The notes: a model not told the origin generated them from the sequence alone. DNA of 64,000 nucleotides from Trichoplax adhaerens (GCF_000150275.1 NW_002060947.1:2345740-2409739); one strand, 5' to 3'. Positions 43,501 to 56,809 are shown, counted from the stretch's first letter. Made by a program: numbers and translations.

Positions 43501-46500
43501 GTATTGTAAATTGATTTGGTGGTACGTATACTGCACACCAATTGAATAGTAGTGCAGTAATGTACAGTATATGAAATATTCCTTTAAGTTAAATAAACGC
43601 TCAAGATAAACCATACAAAGCATTGCATCAACAGTATCAATCATACATGAGTGTGCTGGTTAATGCACTAATAATTTTAATGTAAATAGGATTAATTTCT
43701 ATTCCAATGCCGGATTAACTGAGCACTATGGAAATAGTTATCTCCCAGTGTACTTGTATCTTCACCAAATACAGTACTTACTGCACTTGCTGAAAAACTG
43801 CTCATCTCTCCAAACACCGTAAGAAAAATTTATTCCAGCAGTTATATAGATTCTTAACTTTCAAATGGCGCGGTAATTTTAATGGTAAAACGTACCAACA
43901 TATCCAAGTACTGTACCATGCACACGTTTACGAGTCCTTCATGCACTTTATTATTTTGCTGGAACCGTACAGTACAGTACTGTACAGTATAGATCACTTC
44001 ATCGTAATGATCGATTGATAATTTATAATTCATTAATGTACGAGAATACATAATTAATTAAGGAATCTCGCTATGAAAGTAACACAAAGGTTAGCAACAT
44101 GATTGCTTGTCATCATGACCTGTATCTTATAGACTAACTCTATGAAGATGTTGAGAGTAATACCATCATACCATTAATTAATTACTGAATTTTGCTATGC
44201 GCAGCCATATTCAGTAAGTTTCGGTCAGGCTGTTTTAATACTAAGCATCAAAAACGGTATTGTACATTTATAACACTGAGCTATATTCTAACTTAACTGC
44301 TAAACAGTAAACTCATGCATCCGTAACGTGCGTAAGTCACCGTCAGGTCTAGTCAATGCCCATTACGATGTGCTGTATAGACATTGAGTCAAATTCTCAG
44401 TGTAACTCGACGTCATTCATTTGCTAGAAGCCTAGAATGTTATACTTTCCATCACATCTTACAGCGTAGTCTATAGTTGTACTGAAATCTTTCATCACAT
44501 GGAATTCGACTTAAGCTTGTAATATGCAGTATGGCTAGCCTACTATCAGATCACAACTTACTACTTTAGGAAAATATGGTGCTGTCCGAAAAATTAAATT
44601 GATGAAAGTAAACCAGAAATTCTTAAAAATTATAAAATTTAATCTTCTGTATTCGATTTCATCATTCTGTTCGTTACCCCTCTAAATATACAGCACTCAG
44701 AAAGTCTGTATCTAGTGCATCTCAAATATGATTGCAAGCCAGTAGTAATAAATCGGTATTTGAAAATGCAAACTCATTCGGAGAATGACATTTTTACGAC
44801 AAATCATTTCACATACCTCATTTTCAACCGTTTCCGCAATCAAATCCAGGAAGGATCCATCAGTCCACCTAAAAGTCAATTAATATCATATGTACTAATG
44901 AATTCAAGCCATTTTTCTTCCCAAAGTATAACAAGCGCATCCATACTATGCATGCGTAGTTCTCGAACAAATTTTTTCGTCAAAAACACAAATAACAAAA
45001 AGCAATCACAGTTCATACTTTTTTTCTGATTTTTGCCATCTTACGGCAAGCGTAAAAAGCTTAGAAAATGGTTCCAGGGTATTCGATAAATGCTCAATCT
45101 CCGGGTAATAGGTAGACTCCCATTGCAGAAGCTGTTCCTCCTAGGTTATTAATTTGTAGGATCATAATCATTATAAAAAATGAAATCCAACGTAAATCAA
45201 TGTGTTGCTAATAGAAAGTCTTGCAGTGTGATCTCAGAAAATTCACTTTTACCTCATTTATAACAGAAATCATTTCAGATATTTCTTGAATTTTTCTTTG
45301 TGTGCTTTGAACATCCTTGACGTATTGATTCATCATATCTAAGTCACCATATTCATTATATTCCATTACACGCCTATTACAGTACAAGTCATATTTCGTA
45401 AGTTATCCGATGGAAATTACTGTTGTTCACAGAAGCACTCCCATTCGAAAGTCTGTAACAAGTCAGTATTACGTATTTTCCGGCAATATCAAGCTCTGGC
45501 ACTGAATTTAATGAGGTCATCGTACGGTATCTCAAAGTTATAAAGAAACGCTAGTTCGCCAAGCCGCAATAGTAGTACTGTATACCTGTAATAGAATCCT
45601 TTTTGAAATAATTTCATTTTAAAAGCTCACCTATTCAATTTCTCTAAATCGAGAAGCACTTTCTCCCTTTTATCTACCAGATTGCGTTCGCTATTTTTTC
45701 TAGCTGTAGCGATTATCTATGTATAATGCATGTAATAAAAAGTATGACTTTCACAGGTTGTATCATGCAGAATAAAAACAAACTTACATCATCATTCTCT
45801 TCGAAAACTGGATCTATTCTTTGAGGCCAAGTTAATGTAATACTATTTAATTCGATATCGTCGGAACATAATAAACTAGCTTCTAATAGATATAGTAGCC
45901 TATGGAAGGAACTCTGTAATTGGAAACCAAGTCATCATCAGCGAAGTAACAGTAGCAATAATGATTAATGACTTTATTTTACTTTTATCTTTTCGTTCAG
46001 CTGGAAAAGCTTCAATGCTTTTGCATCTGTAATGTAGTTGATGCTATCAATCATGTCCTTCGTTGACTGTGGCACAGCCGAAGCTCGACGTTGAATTTCT
46101 TCATATTCATGACATATTCTACCAGAATGTCAAGTATGCATCAAACACCATTAATGTTATTTAAGTATTACAATTTACAGAATAGAACTACTGTAAGTAG
46201 CTTTATTATGCACTCACAGACCACTGAGCCGTGGTTTAACAACCCCAAATAAATACCTCAAATTTTCTTGTCGATGATCCTCGGACAATTTTCGCATCAG
46301 CCTATTAGCGTAGCTTCTCGCAATATCTGCAAGGCAAAATTTTATTTCTTCGCAATCTAACCTGACCATTGCGAAATGTGCCCAATTTGGTAAACCCATA
46401 ATTTCTTTCGCCAATGAACGAAAGCGTCCAACTTTCTAATTGGTAACAACCCGTAAAATAAAATGAAGAGAGTCTTTCAGAAATGACAAACGACTACTTG

Positions 46501-49104
46501 ACTAGCTAATATAGCTCATTGATAAATGCCCACCGTGCAGTATTCCTCAAAAGAATGTTCCCCACTCAAAAACGTTACCACCTCAGTTTCTGCAGTGCCA
46601 TCTACTAAGAATCTATACGGATCTAATAATATGATACGAAAGTACTAATTTCAATATCACAGCAGTCCTCACTACAGTATACAAAATTTCATACCATATA
46701 TGTTCAGGTAACCATAAAGTTCGTTAAAACTATTTTCTACAACACTTAACAACCGTTTATTAGCTTCACCCAGAACCGATGCATCAACACAGGTATCATG
46801 AAATATATTGGAGTTTCCATTTAGCCAAGACTGCAGTAATAAATAGAAATAGAGTAACACAATAACCGTCATCTAACGAGTCTTAATCCTGACCGTAGCG
46901 GGTCTACGACAATTTGAGGGGCACAATTTACCGCTGTACTACGTCGTATTATAGCTAAAAACAATGGACTTCTAAGACAAATACAGTATTTATCTGATAA
47001 AATCAGAATTCCCTGATGAAAATAATATCAATATAAATTTGATTGTAAGAGAATAGATTTAATATTTTACAATATTCAATCCTATAAGGCGTAAAATTGA
47101 TTTAATGTGGCAAAGTGACCGCAGCAAATCATCCGAGCCCGGGCAATAGCATATTAAAATAAAACCAAGCCTACAGTATACTATATACAGTATATATACC
47201 TGTACTGTTGGAATTTTTTGTAGGGTGTTTGCTACAGTTGTAACAACGCCTAATAGTGCAGCTTCAAGTTCTTCTCTGGACGGATAGAAGATCAATTCAT
47301 TGTTTTCTAAAGTCAGCGATAAATTAAATTGAGGCATCTTCGTAAGGTTTATATCTTGATCAAATAACGCAACCCATTCTCCAATCGTACGGTTAATATA
47401 GTTTTTCATCTATAATTACGTAGGAATGATATTTAGCTGATAATCGAAATATTATTTTATTAAAGAGTTGATTATTTCTGTTTACCAAATTTGAAATCAA
47501 TATCGAAACACTTGAAAAGAAAGAATCTGCTTTTGAGCCAGTTACTTCAGCGAACAATTTACGATCGCTAAATATATTTAATATTTCTGGAAACCATCTA
47601 ATAAGAATCACATAAATAATTTAATGAGTCAGTGCGACAAATCGATATAGCCCTCACCTAAAACTCTCTCAGTCACGCTAATTATAAATATACTTGTTCA
47701 ATATTTTTTCCTCAGTTCTTTCACAGTCTATGACAATGTCATTTTTCAGATCTCCTAATTCGTTTGGACCTTTATCCCTAATAAAGGTAAAGAATTCGTC
47801 AGAATTCGTAACTTACAGACACACTATTGATTAACGCAAAAAATAATTTTGATTATCGATCTTAGCTATATCAAATAATACGTTCTATGCCCCTTAATAA
47901 GATTCGCAAAAATACTGTAGGAATGTCGCTAGTAACCTGATGTTCTTAAAGTTTACAATTTCCTGATCTCTAAATTTTTGGGAAAGGCATAAAATTTTCA
48001 GCATTGCGGGATGTAGAATATGCAGATCACTAATCAACTTCCGCCTCGCATCTTCAAAATTTTTCTTCCATGGAGTTGAAAAGTCAAGGCCACTATTGTT
48101 TAAAAGTTACGGTGAGAATATGATACGAAATATCAGAGCAGCCTCGCAAGCACTGTGCAAGGATCTTGCGCAAGCTTAAAGTGATAATTAATATCGCATA
48201 AAATAATAGGTAAAGTGCTGCGTACGTAGGATCAGCCTTGCGTTGATCTTCGCCTTCTACTAGCTTAATATGAGGCTTGAGTAAAACATACTGAGCTATT
48301 ACAATAGTAACAGAAAACATTAGTTTACGAAATTTGCACCGAAGATTTAAATATAATGCAGACCCACCCATTGATTTCTGTAAGCTTGACATATAAATAT
48401 CCTCGATTTCTTGGCATATCACATCCCTTCGAGATGAAAGAGGCTTCGATCTCAAGAGCGGTTCTGGTATTTTTGAATATATATTATTCCACCAAGTGCC
48501 TACCATTCCAGAGACAGGACTACTACGAACTTGTGCTCTTAAGTATTGATAATTCAGCTGCAGAGTTATAAAATCAAGAATTAGAACATTTGACCTATTT
48601 AATTACGAAACAAGAAAGACTGATTATATTATCATGGTGCACCCTCTTTTTCCTGTCTTGGCTCATCATCTTCGTAAAATTAAGAAAATTGACGTAAAGT
48701 TAATTTTGAGAATGTATGCCACAGAAATATATAAAAAGCTTAAATGCTTCATATATTCTTGTGACTTACAGTTTCTGGCATTTCTGGAACATCAGGATCA
48801 CAATCACCCACCGTTAAATTTACAGCTACTGTCCGTGAATGCAAGACTTCGGCGCGCATTTGTCTGATTTATTGTTTTGAGACAGCATTGAATTACCTTG
48901 TCAATCGCACAGTGTTGCTAAATTCACGTAATATTAGAATTCGAGTACAAATATAGTAATGAACTTTACTAACATTTGCGAGTCAAGGTTAGTCTTTACT
49001 TTTGCTGCTCTTCGGTAAGTCCAAAGGGAGCTTTTATTGTAATCAGTCATACCTTGTTCACCATTAGCCGACTCAGGACGAAGTTCCCGTTTACTGAAAC
49101 TCAT
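22371..49104 (-). CDS. axonemal dynein heavy chain, single-headed inner-arm type (DNAH3/7/12 group)
   Basis: ATP-driven microtubule motor of cilia. First exon is 49000-49104 ([17 protein letters not shown]), phase 0 into an acceptor at 48863. The last exon, 22371-22552, ends [12 protein letters not shown] and stop. Landmarks in gene order: N-terminal tail ([20 protein letters not shown] near 48.5 kb; [17 protein letters not shown] near 47.25 kb); linker start ([17 protein letters not shown], near 44.85 kb) and [17 protein letters not shown] (42.3 kb); AAA1 GPAGTGKT 38579-38602 with Walker [10 protein letters not shown] near 38.26 kb; AAA2 GGPLAGKT 36891-36914; AAA3 GPTGTGKT 35121-35144; AAA4 GVGGSGRQS 32825-32851; stalk about 31.7-29.4 kb with the microtubule-binding tip 30483-30611; AAA5 [13 protein letters not shown] near 28.97 kb; AAA6 [14 protein letters not shown] near 25.4 kb. 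The C-terminal [14 protein letters not shown] places it in the DNAH3/7/12 group. AAA4 FQPEISK..YG..EW looks closest to DNAH12 from memory. Dozens of short exons; I did not fix every boundary. Outer-arm or cytoplasmic dynein is unlikely. Confidence 0.95.
30483..30611 (-). other. dynein microtubule-binding domain exon
   Basis: Reads [20 protein letters not shown] then [13 protein letters not shown], the tip of the stalk between its two coiled-coil arms. The next exon (about 30060-30115) starts [18 protein letters not shown], the family continuation. The plus-strand 96-residue frame here is its shadow. Confidence 0.9.
32720..32917 (-). other. dynein AAA4 P-loop exon
   Basis: Reads [17 protein letters not shown], with arginine in the usual lysine position, as is normal for AAA4 of axonemal dyneins. 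It is followed by [19 protein letters not shown]. Confidence 0.9.
35030..35249 (-). other. dynein AAA3 P-loop exon
   Basis: Reads [19 protein letters not shown] and ends in [11 protein letters not shown], characteristic of AAA3. Downstream exons carry [10 protein letters not shown] (Walker B region, near 34.52 kb) and [10 protein letters not shown] (near 34.26 kb). Confidence 0.93.
36780..36923 (-). other. dynein AAA2 P-loop region
   Basis: Reads [20 protein letters not shown]. Walker A fits GxxxxGKT. In dyneins AAA2 generally binds nucleotide without turning it over. Confidence 0.85.
38567..38680 (-). other. dynein AAA1 P-loop exon (main ATPase site)
   Basis: Reads [18 protein letters not shown] then [13 protein letters not shown]. 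It ends at a GTACTT donor directly after the P-loop. Walker A is complete, and the matching Walker B (CFDEFNRIE) lies in a later exon near 38.26 kb, so the motor's main hydrolysis site is intact. Confidence 0.93.
43112..44815 (-). other. large dynein intron (about 1.7 kb) with GTAC palindromes
   Basis: Lies between the exon ending ...AETVENE (linker start, near 44.82 kb) and the exon beginning [20 protein letters not shown] (near 43.1 kb). It holds GTAC palindrome words at about 43556-43569 and 43968-43989. I saw no second gene in it. Exact splice sites were not all fixed. Confidence 0.55.
43968..43989. repeat. short GTACAGTACAGTACTGTAC palindrome in dynein intron
   Basis: About 22 bases of the same self-complementary motif found at the gene 5' ends. 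This copy is inside a transcribed intron. Confidence 0.75.
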
Positions 49105-49542
49105 CTTGCAACACTAAAGATATTGAAAGCACAGTTACGTTTATTACATCTAAGCCTTTACTTCCTTATAGGTCAGTCATGATGGAGGTAGTAAAGGGAA
49201 CTTACGGTTATTATTTTTAATGTAGCTCCATAATCGGAATAGCAAAGATGTAAATACTACAATACTATGTATTAAATAGATCTTTACTATTAAATTAATA
49301 CTAATCTATCTTCTCAGAAGCAAACACGCAAAATTATGTTTCGATACTACAGAATCAGGCAAAATAAGATTCTTCAGATGGAAAACATATATTAAAAGCG
49401 GCTAAGAATACAAATTCTAGCAAGTAATAATTAGTCTTCTCCTTGTAAAGAATTCAGCAAATAAAAAATCATCATCTACGGTAATTTATACGACTGCGAA
49501 TTGTAATTCGCTCGCGTTACCGTGGCAACACTAACATACTTT

Positions 49543-49740
49543 AAAGTACTGTACCAGTGTACCTATTAACAATCACATACTGTACAGTACAGTGTACAGT
49601 ACAGTACTCGATTTTGCAATCCTCTTTGTACTGTATTGTACTGTACACAGTATGAGCGTGCAGTTTTCAGTACACTGCGGCATACAGTACAGTACTGTAC
49701 TGTAGACCACCAGAAAAAATACCTACGTACTGTACTGTAC
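49543..49740. repeat. GTAC palindrome cluster 3, upstream of dynein
   Basis: About 200 bases dominated by TGTACAGTAC/GTACTGTAC words in irregular order, beginning 439 bases before the dynein start codon. It explains the Cys/Tyr/Val-rich frames on both strands here. Confidence 0.85.
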
Positions 49741-51124
49741 GACAGAAATTTTCTTGGGCGGACAGACATTTGGCCTACTTTGGTAAATTGTGTCCTACAC
49801 TTTATTATGGCAGTGGTTCAGTACGTTGTTAGTCGATTCTGAATGGGCTGAGTTTTTCTAAATTAAGTAAGGTTCCATTTCCTGTTACTAAGTTCTGATT
49901 AGAAGCAGTAAATTTAGATCATGAATGTAACTTAAATTAATACGAGTGATTTAGAAAACAGACACAGAAGATCAATACTGAGTAACTGTTTTTCGATATT
50001 TTCGACCTACTCTGGTATGGCAGTCTGTCCGTCCGAGGAGAGTTTTAGGTCCAGGTATTTTTTCTAGTAGTATGTGGCTATGGCTACGCAGACCATCACG
50101 CTTTAATTGTATAAGTCAATCAGATCGACTTCAAATTTTTCATCGTCTGCATATTGAAATAATTATGTCCGTGTGTCTATCTACTTTTCAGTGCATACTA
50201 AACACGAAGTAAAATACTTAGTACCATAGTACGCGATATATCACGACTCCCTCGTAGCTAAGCACGAGCGAGAATTCCATGTAAATACAGCAAGTAAAAA
50301 TATCATCTAGGTAATAATAACGCGCGATTGAATTATTTGAAAGTAAGGGATACGTTTAATTGCGCAATGTCCTTGCTTAAAATGAAGTCACCTATTGCAA
50401 ACAGTAGATTTAATCCCCTTTAAAAGTTGCTATTTCCGTACTATAGCTATATTACATGTACAGTAATATCAATTTCGTTTGCGTAAGCTTCGAGTCGAAC
50501 CTGGAATCTGGGTAATGACAGTAGGAAATATTGAATCACAGCGGGTAACATTCCTAGCTAATAATATAATTACAAGGAATAGTCAAAACTTATATTGCCC
50601 TTATAAATCATTAAGTAATCTACTGTACGCAATAAAGTACAGAAGGCTAATTCTGTCTAGTTAAATGGAATATCGAGCTTTACGTTAGCATATTAAAAAA
50701 GCAATCGATCACATTCTTATTATGCACCGAAATTGGATAGAGATAAGATCATATTCTTATACCATGGCTGTTTAACGAGTACGTATGTATGTACCTGTTA
50801 GAGTACTAAATTCAGTGTACTTGCGATATGCCTAGTCAGTTCGCAAACTGCAAAAATACCAAAACAACTAAATCAGAGAAACCATCTTTATTCATGCAGT
50901 AATATTACTAAAACCAAAGAATCTATAAATATGTTTCTTTGTAGATTATAATAATAATAATAGGCTGATTCAAGTAATCAATACATACGTAACTTGCTGA
51001 AGTAATTGCTTAACAGTTAGAGATACAATTATCAATCAAGTAGTTATTATCGAATTGATCATGTTCCGATTATGAAAATTTTTATTTATTTTTGCAAGTT
51101 CTCTTATTGATATTTACTGTTACA

Positions 51125-51277
51125 CTTGACATTAGCCTTGAAGAATTGTATCAGTTAATATTAAAAGACGTATTGTCGACATTTTGCGAATTGACAGGAT
51201 TTCGTACTTGGGGAACTGTTACAAGAACACAGTCAAGAAGTCAAGTCCTGCAATTTTTTACCTCTAAAAAATGCTAA
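51125..51277 (+). CDS. weak candidate terminal exon, unknown
   Basis: After a pyrimidine-containing acceptor (CTTGACATTAG) the frame reads LEELYQLILKDVLSTFCELT and continues GFRTWGTVTRTQ to a TAA. It has no recognisable family and no upstream exon that I could join with confidence. It may be chance. Confidence 0.2.
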   Translation, partial: LDISLEELYQLILKDVLSTFCELTGFRTWGTVTRTQSRSQVLQFFTSKKC

Positions 51278-54200
51278 ATTTCGATGCCAATGCGACAGAC
51301 AGAGAAAACACTGCATCAAAGACGTCTGCTCTAAACTCAAGCAATAGCAATGATGCGAGGCTGGAAAGCGTAGTCACCTTATGAAGCCTTATCAACAGAA
51401 TAAGTTGTATGCGACGAAACTCTTACTGTAAATCCATGGTACTTAAAAAAATATCATCATTGCAACTAAACCTTTATAAATGATGAAATAGTGAATGGAT
51501 ATTGTAATAAAAAATATGCGGTATTCGTAATTCATTATTAAATTGCGAATTAAAGCCATAAACAATTAATAACTGCATTAATTCATCGCGGTTTCTGAAG
51601 TAACAATGATTGTCACAAATTAATCATGATTAATTTTTTAGTTCACGTGGCTTCTGTAACTGCATATCGTGCCTTACATACTACTGTTAGTATTAAAACT
51701 GCGAGAGCTGAGCGATGTATAAGAAATAAATTGAAGGTGATCACTAAGCAAGATTGAATAACTTTCGGTAGCATCATTGGTCAGCAACCGTACATTAACG
51801 AGTTGGAAAATTTAACTCTAGACTACTCAATATAAAAATTTTCAACACTATGTCTACTATACTGTATACCAACTAACTTGGGGAGTTTCGTAAATTTCTC
51901 GAATACAAAAATACTTACGTATGTTAAAAAGACTTATCTAGAGATCGGCAACAGCTTTGTCAAAAGCGTGGTAGTCCACTGTACTAAAAATTAAAAATTT
52001 CATTATAAAACTGAACATATAAACACTAATTAATGTAAGTAGAGAAAATTGTATATTATATAGTTGTAGAAAACAAATAGTTCGCATATGAAATTTATTG
52101 TTTACTAATCAAAGACTTACAGTAAATCTAGATTTAAATAATGTAAAATAACAATAAAAAAATCTAATGCAAAAAAACAAGAAAAACCAAAGTGATTACG
52201 AGAACAAATCTGCGCGTCAAATACTATAACTTAAAATAATAACTTGCGAATTTTATTATAGACAGTTAATGAAAAAAACATTTCGAACAGAAAATCGATA
52301 CAGAAATAAAGATTGTTAATAATTTCAAGAAATTCCTATCAATCCTCAAAAAATTCTTTGACCTATATTTGAACTCAACTAAGAAATGTATGAAAATGAT
52401 GAATAAAAAAATTACAAAAATTATACGATAAAAATCATGCAAGATAAAAAAAGCTAATGTAAAGTAGTTTAGAGAACTTTCAATGTCTAAAAACTACAAA
52501 TTCCAAGAAATAAACAGTAATATAAACTGTTTAAAACCTGTAATTAGAATACCTAAAATACTAAAAAAAATTTTACAAAAGAGCTTTAGAACGAGTAAAC
52601 TGAATAAAATATAAAATTCTAAAAAATAATTCTGGCAGATAGCAAAAAGAAAAACTTTAATAACACTATAAATATTAAAAATGAAAACCTGAAGCATGGC
52701 TTCAACAAACTAAAAAAAAGTTGCACATTAAAGTTTGTCAGTGTATTTAATATTTAAACCGAAAAGCAAACGATTATGAAGTAACTAAACGACAAAAGTT
52801 CTTGAAATTAATAATTAGTATAATAAAATAGTCTTATAAAAAATGGAAAAAGCGTTCTGGCTTTTACATAAGAATGTCGATAAGAAATCAAAACGTATAC
52901 AAAGTTTTCCGATCGATACTATAAAACCTGGCTGTAAAAGACATAAAAATTTCTTTCGCGTGGAAACATTTAAATATTAAAAAATCGATTTCGTCTATCG
53001 ATTTATTAACAATGAAATAATTATATATAATGTCCCTTTACTAAAAAAAAGGTAACGCAACTTTTAATTTATATAAATTATAGATTCAAGCGAATAACCA
53101 TAATTAACAATTTTAAAAAGTAATTCTTCAAGCCTCAGGAAAAATTAGTTGAAAATAAATATAATTTAATTCTCAATCGCCTGTATTACGCTGAAATTAA
53201 ATCTAAAATAGTAAAATTTATGCGTATTTCTCGAAAGAAAACCGTATAAAAACTAAAATATTCTCTCCAAAAAACATTCTTTAAGATATTATCCGTTATG
53301 TAAAAAAACATGTAAAATTTAAAACATTTTTAAAAGTAAAAAGGTAATTCCATGAAATATATTTATAACACAAGATAATTGAAATAAAAATTTTGTCTTT
53401 AGATTAAATAAATACAGTAGCAAATTAACTCTTGACGCATCTTAAAATATTGAAAATTTTGAACAAAGGAAGAAAAGAAGCTTTTTTGTTATAAAAATAA
53501 ACTGGTCAATACACAAAAATTTTCATTGGTATCTACCAATGAAAGTATACAAATTTTTGTGTATAAATTGTAAAATGGAAATTCTAAACAAATATAATTT
53601 AGAAAAAAAATACAGGATACAGTACAGCAAAATTAAGCCTAATGTTGAAAAGATTTTACACTATGAGTACAGTTCACATCGTAAACTAAATAAAATATCT
53701 AAGATAGTAGTATTTCATTGCAAAATACCTAGACCGTTTAAGGAAGTTCTTCGTTGAAATATTCTAGCTATGAAAATTATACAGTAAGCAGCATATGTAA
53801 GCAGGTTTAGTAAGAACTATTCATTTATTCATAAAAAAATGTATTTTGAGAACGGCTACAGAACGATTTTGATTAGCTAAAACTTAAAGCAATAAGTTTA
53901 GTTTTTCGATTTCAAAGTATCAAATATAATAATAGCCTGTTTTAGATCTACAAATATATCATATCAATTCTATGTAGCCGGCTAAACTTACATGCAAGTA
54001 CTACCATACATTTCCTTCTTAGATTATGTACACTAACGTGCTACGAAAAAAGTAAACTTCCGTAGAAAACTAAACAGAAATTAAAACTTCGACCTCTGTC
54101 AAAAAAGTTTACACTACCTTAGATGACATACTTTACAGATCTAGTGTAATGAATTCATACCTTAAACATATAATCAATAAAGGTTAAAAAATCAATTATC

Positions 54201-55038
54201 AAAATAAATTTTTTGAGTTTATGACTGATCAAATTATTTCCTATTTACTCGTTATGAATTGAATTAACTTAAGTACACAAGTGCCTAAATTTCCTATTCA
54301 AAATTAGTTTTTCATTACTGATGAATAAACGAGGTACCTTAATTAAAATCTACTATTAAAATCTAATAAAAAAATTTAACTATTTAAATTAGAAAGAAAT
54401 ATTACTTCGAAAGATTTCAGGGGTGCATAATTTAATCTCCCTAAAAAAAGAAAAACCCTTCTTTATTTAGTAGAGGTTGTCACTTAAGAAGAAGTATTTA
54501 CATTTAATTCGAAGTTTTAGAAATAATTAAAATAGCAAAAATTTACTTTAATAGCTATAAATATAAGCATCTAAAAAATCATAAAATGTGATTCTTGAAT
54601 TACACAAATTTTGGAAACTAATTTTTAAGTGATCGCATTTACTAAACCTCTAAATACTGGGTCCGTAAATGTTTAATATATAAAATATGAAAAGAAAATT
54701 TACTGAAAATTTAATACGTTAGCTATACGTAATCATAAAGTCATGTTTATATACTTTAAAGAAATATATAATCTCATAATAATAATGACTATAAATAGTA
54801 GATATGTTCCTATACTAATTTAAAAAAATGTTGTATAAATTGAATGATGAGTAAGAGAATGTTTACTTTAATAGAGGTAAATGTAAATTAGAAAAAAAAA
54901 TTTTAAAATGACAACTTACACTTAAACGATTAGGTTTAGACCAATAAATTAATTTTAAAACAACTCGAGCTGTAAAAAGTAGATAGGAGGTACGGGTAAG
55001 TACATGTTAGGGCTAAAACTCGAAATAAGAATATATTA

Positions 55039-55088
55039 NNNNNNNNNNNNNNNNNNNNNNNNNNNNNNNNNNNNNNNNNNNNNNNNNN
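55039..55088. other. assembly gap (50 N)
   Basis: A run of exactly 50 N, most likely a scaffold join of unknown true length. The open frame that appears to cross it on the minus strand is an artefact. Confidence 0.98.
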
Positions 55089-55327
55089 TAGTTCTTTCAA
55101 ATATGCAATAAAATTAAACACCTCGATAGAGATATCTGATGACTAGATATGATAGAAGATTGTACTTGAAAAAAAATTGTGTCACCGTCTTAAGTTAGAA
55201 ATTCGAAAGATTTTACTCTATGGGCTTCAGGCGGATTAATATCATGCATAATAAAAGAATTGGATTTAAGCAGTTACGTATATTACATATATATATATAT
55301 GTATTTACGATAGTATCTCAGCTAATG

Positions 55328-55347
55328 TTAGGGTTAAGTTAGGGTTA
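55328..55347 (+). repeat. two telomere-like TTAGGG words
   Basis: TTAGGG occurs twice 11 bases apart, about 240 bases from the N gap, with an (AT)n tract just before. Two copies are too few to call a telomeric array. Confidence 0.4.
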
Positions 55348-56809
55348 TATGTAAAAAATGAGTAACCAAAATATTTAACTTTCGACATTAACTTTACAAA
55401 TTTACAAAAGACCACGCGTGTCGTTCAAAATAAAAAGTTAAAAAATACGTGCGTTACTTCCAAATTCAGAAACGAATCTTTAGCTGGAATTCCCTGCTGT
55501 CAATAGATTTAGCCTGTAAAAACTATCGTAGCATATTTAAGAAGTTTTACCGTATATTACTAAGAATGGTAGCATATGAAAGAAAATTTCTTAAAAAAAC
55601 ACTCCCCTGTTTTTAAAAAGGCTCTGAACGTATGAAAAGAAACAATTAAATATAATCATATTTATGTACGGGCCCGAAATTTAAACATTGCAATGTCATA
55701 AATACGTGACGGTACGCCGATGAACAATGATCACATAGCGGAAAATACTGTTAAGAATCTGATTAAAGATAAAACCATCACAAGTGAAATCAATTGACAG
55801 ATTATGTATTGTACATATATATCTTCTATACCTAAAATTTACTAGTACAATGAAACTATATAAATTAAAAAGTTTTTGACTATGACGAAAAAAATTATAA
55901 TTAAAATATTGTTCACTTATTCTAATATACTACAGTAATCAGTTGTAATTTTTACTATACTATTAATAAATACCATTTTCATATAGTACCGTACAGAAAA
56001 TGAAAAGCCATCCTAGTTCTGTACGTATATTTAGAAAAAATACGTTGATATATCTGAAAAATATTATCAAATTTTATAAATAGGAATAGCTATGAGTATG
56101 AAAAAATAAACAAAGAAACTAACTAAATTATTAGGTTAGACGAGAATAATATTCTTGAAATAGCCATCGAAAGATTATTAATAATTGTACACTGCTACAA
56201 TTATATCTGATTAACCGAATAATTTATTGGGTTAAGGCAGTTATAGTCACTGTACACAAAAATGCTTTGAAATGCATGGTCTTAATTCAGATTTAAAAAT
56301 ACCAAGAAATTCAACAATTGACGCAAAAAGGATAGAGTAGAATCTCAGCTACAGTATACTATAATTATTAGTGCTAATTCATCAATACATATAACCGTAA
56401 TTCTAAATTAATACGTCTACGATTTAAAGCCTCGCTCATAAAACTTAGATTATTTCTGTATGGCAGTAATCGTTTCAATATATAGTCATACTGTACAAAT
56501 AGCAGAACAAATGCTAATACGGAATTCGCCTCCATAATAATTAATTGCCTGGAGCTTGCTTTAGAAATTTAGTAAATATTTGTTGTACAGTAAATTATAA
56601 GCTATAAAAGTATGCAAAATCTCAGAACAGAGATAAACTATAGAAATATTTGAAATATTTTCTAAAAATAACCCTGCAACGATAATTGTGCTATAAAATT
56701 CCTACATTCGACACAATATTCTAGTCATAATTATAACGTTGCTTTTTCATCTCTAGATAGGTGTTAACTTAAATATTTTGATAAAAGGCAGCAATGCAAT
56801 ATGATATGC

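Larger units (their letters stand above)
49105..51900. other. dynein upstream region
   Basis: No firm gene. It contains the GTAC cluster at 49543-49740, a weak terminal-exon-like frame at 51125-51277 on the plus strand, and two imperfect inverted copies of a CTTGGGCGGACAGAC-like word near 49752 and 50030. The dynein promoter should lie in the first few hundred bases. Confidence 0.45.
51900..56750. other. A-rich, very low-GC gene-poor block
   Basis: The plus strand is visibly A-rich, with many A runs of 5-8 bases, unlike the more balanced AT-rich DNA on either side. GTAC palindromes are nearly absent. No open frame here has convincing protein character; the longest are Lys/Asn or Phe/Leu/Ile-rich, as expected from composition. 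It contains the assembly gap. Confidence 0.6.

Noticed and set aside
50030-50120. Short minus-strand frame with EKIPGPKTLLG, resembling the proline-rich hinge of cytochrome P450
   Set aside because: The match is a few residues long. No haem-binding motif or other P450 exon is nearby.
52494-52697. 67-residue Phe/Leu/Ile-rich frame
   Set aside because: The composition follows directly from the A-rich plus strand; there are no motifs or splice context. It is not evidence of a membrane protein.
54936-55121. 61-residue frame crossing the N run
   Set aside because: About a third of it is undefined bases, and the flanks are low-complexity.
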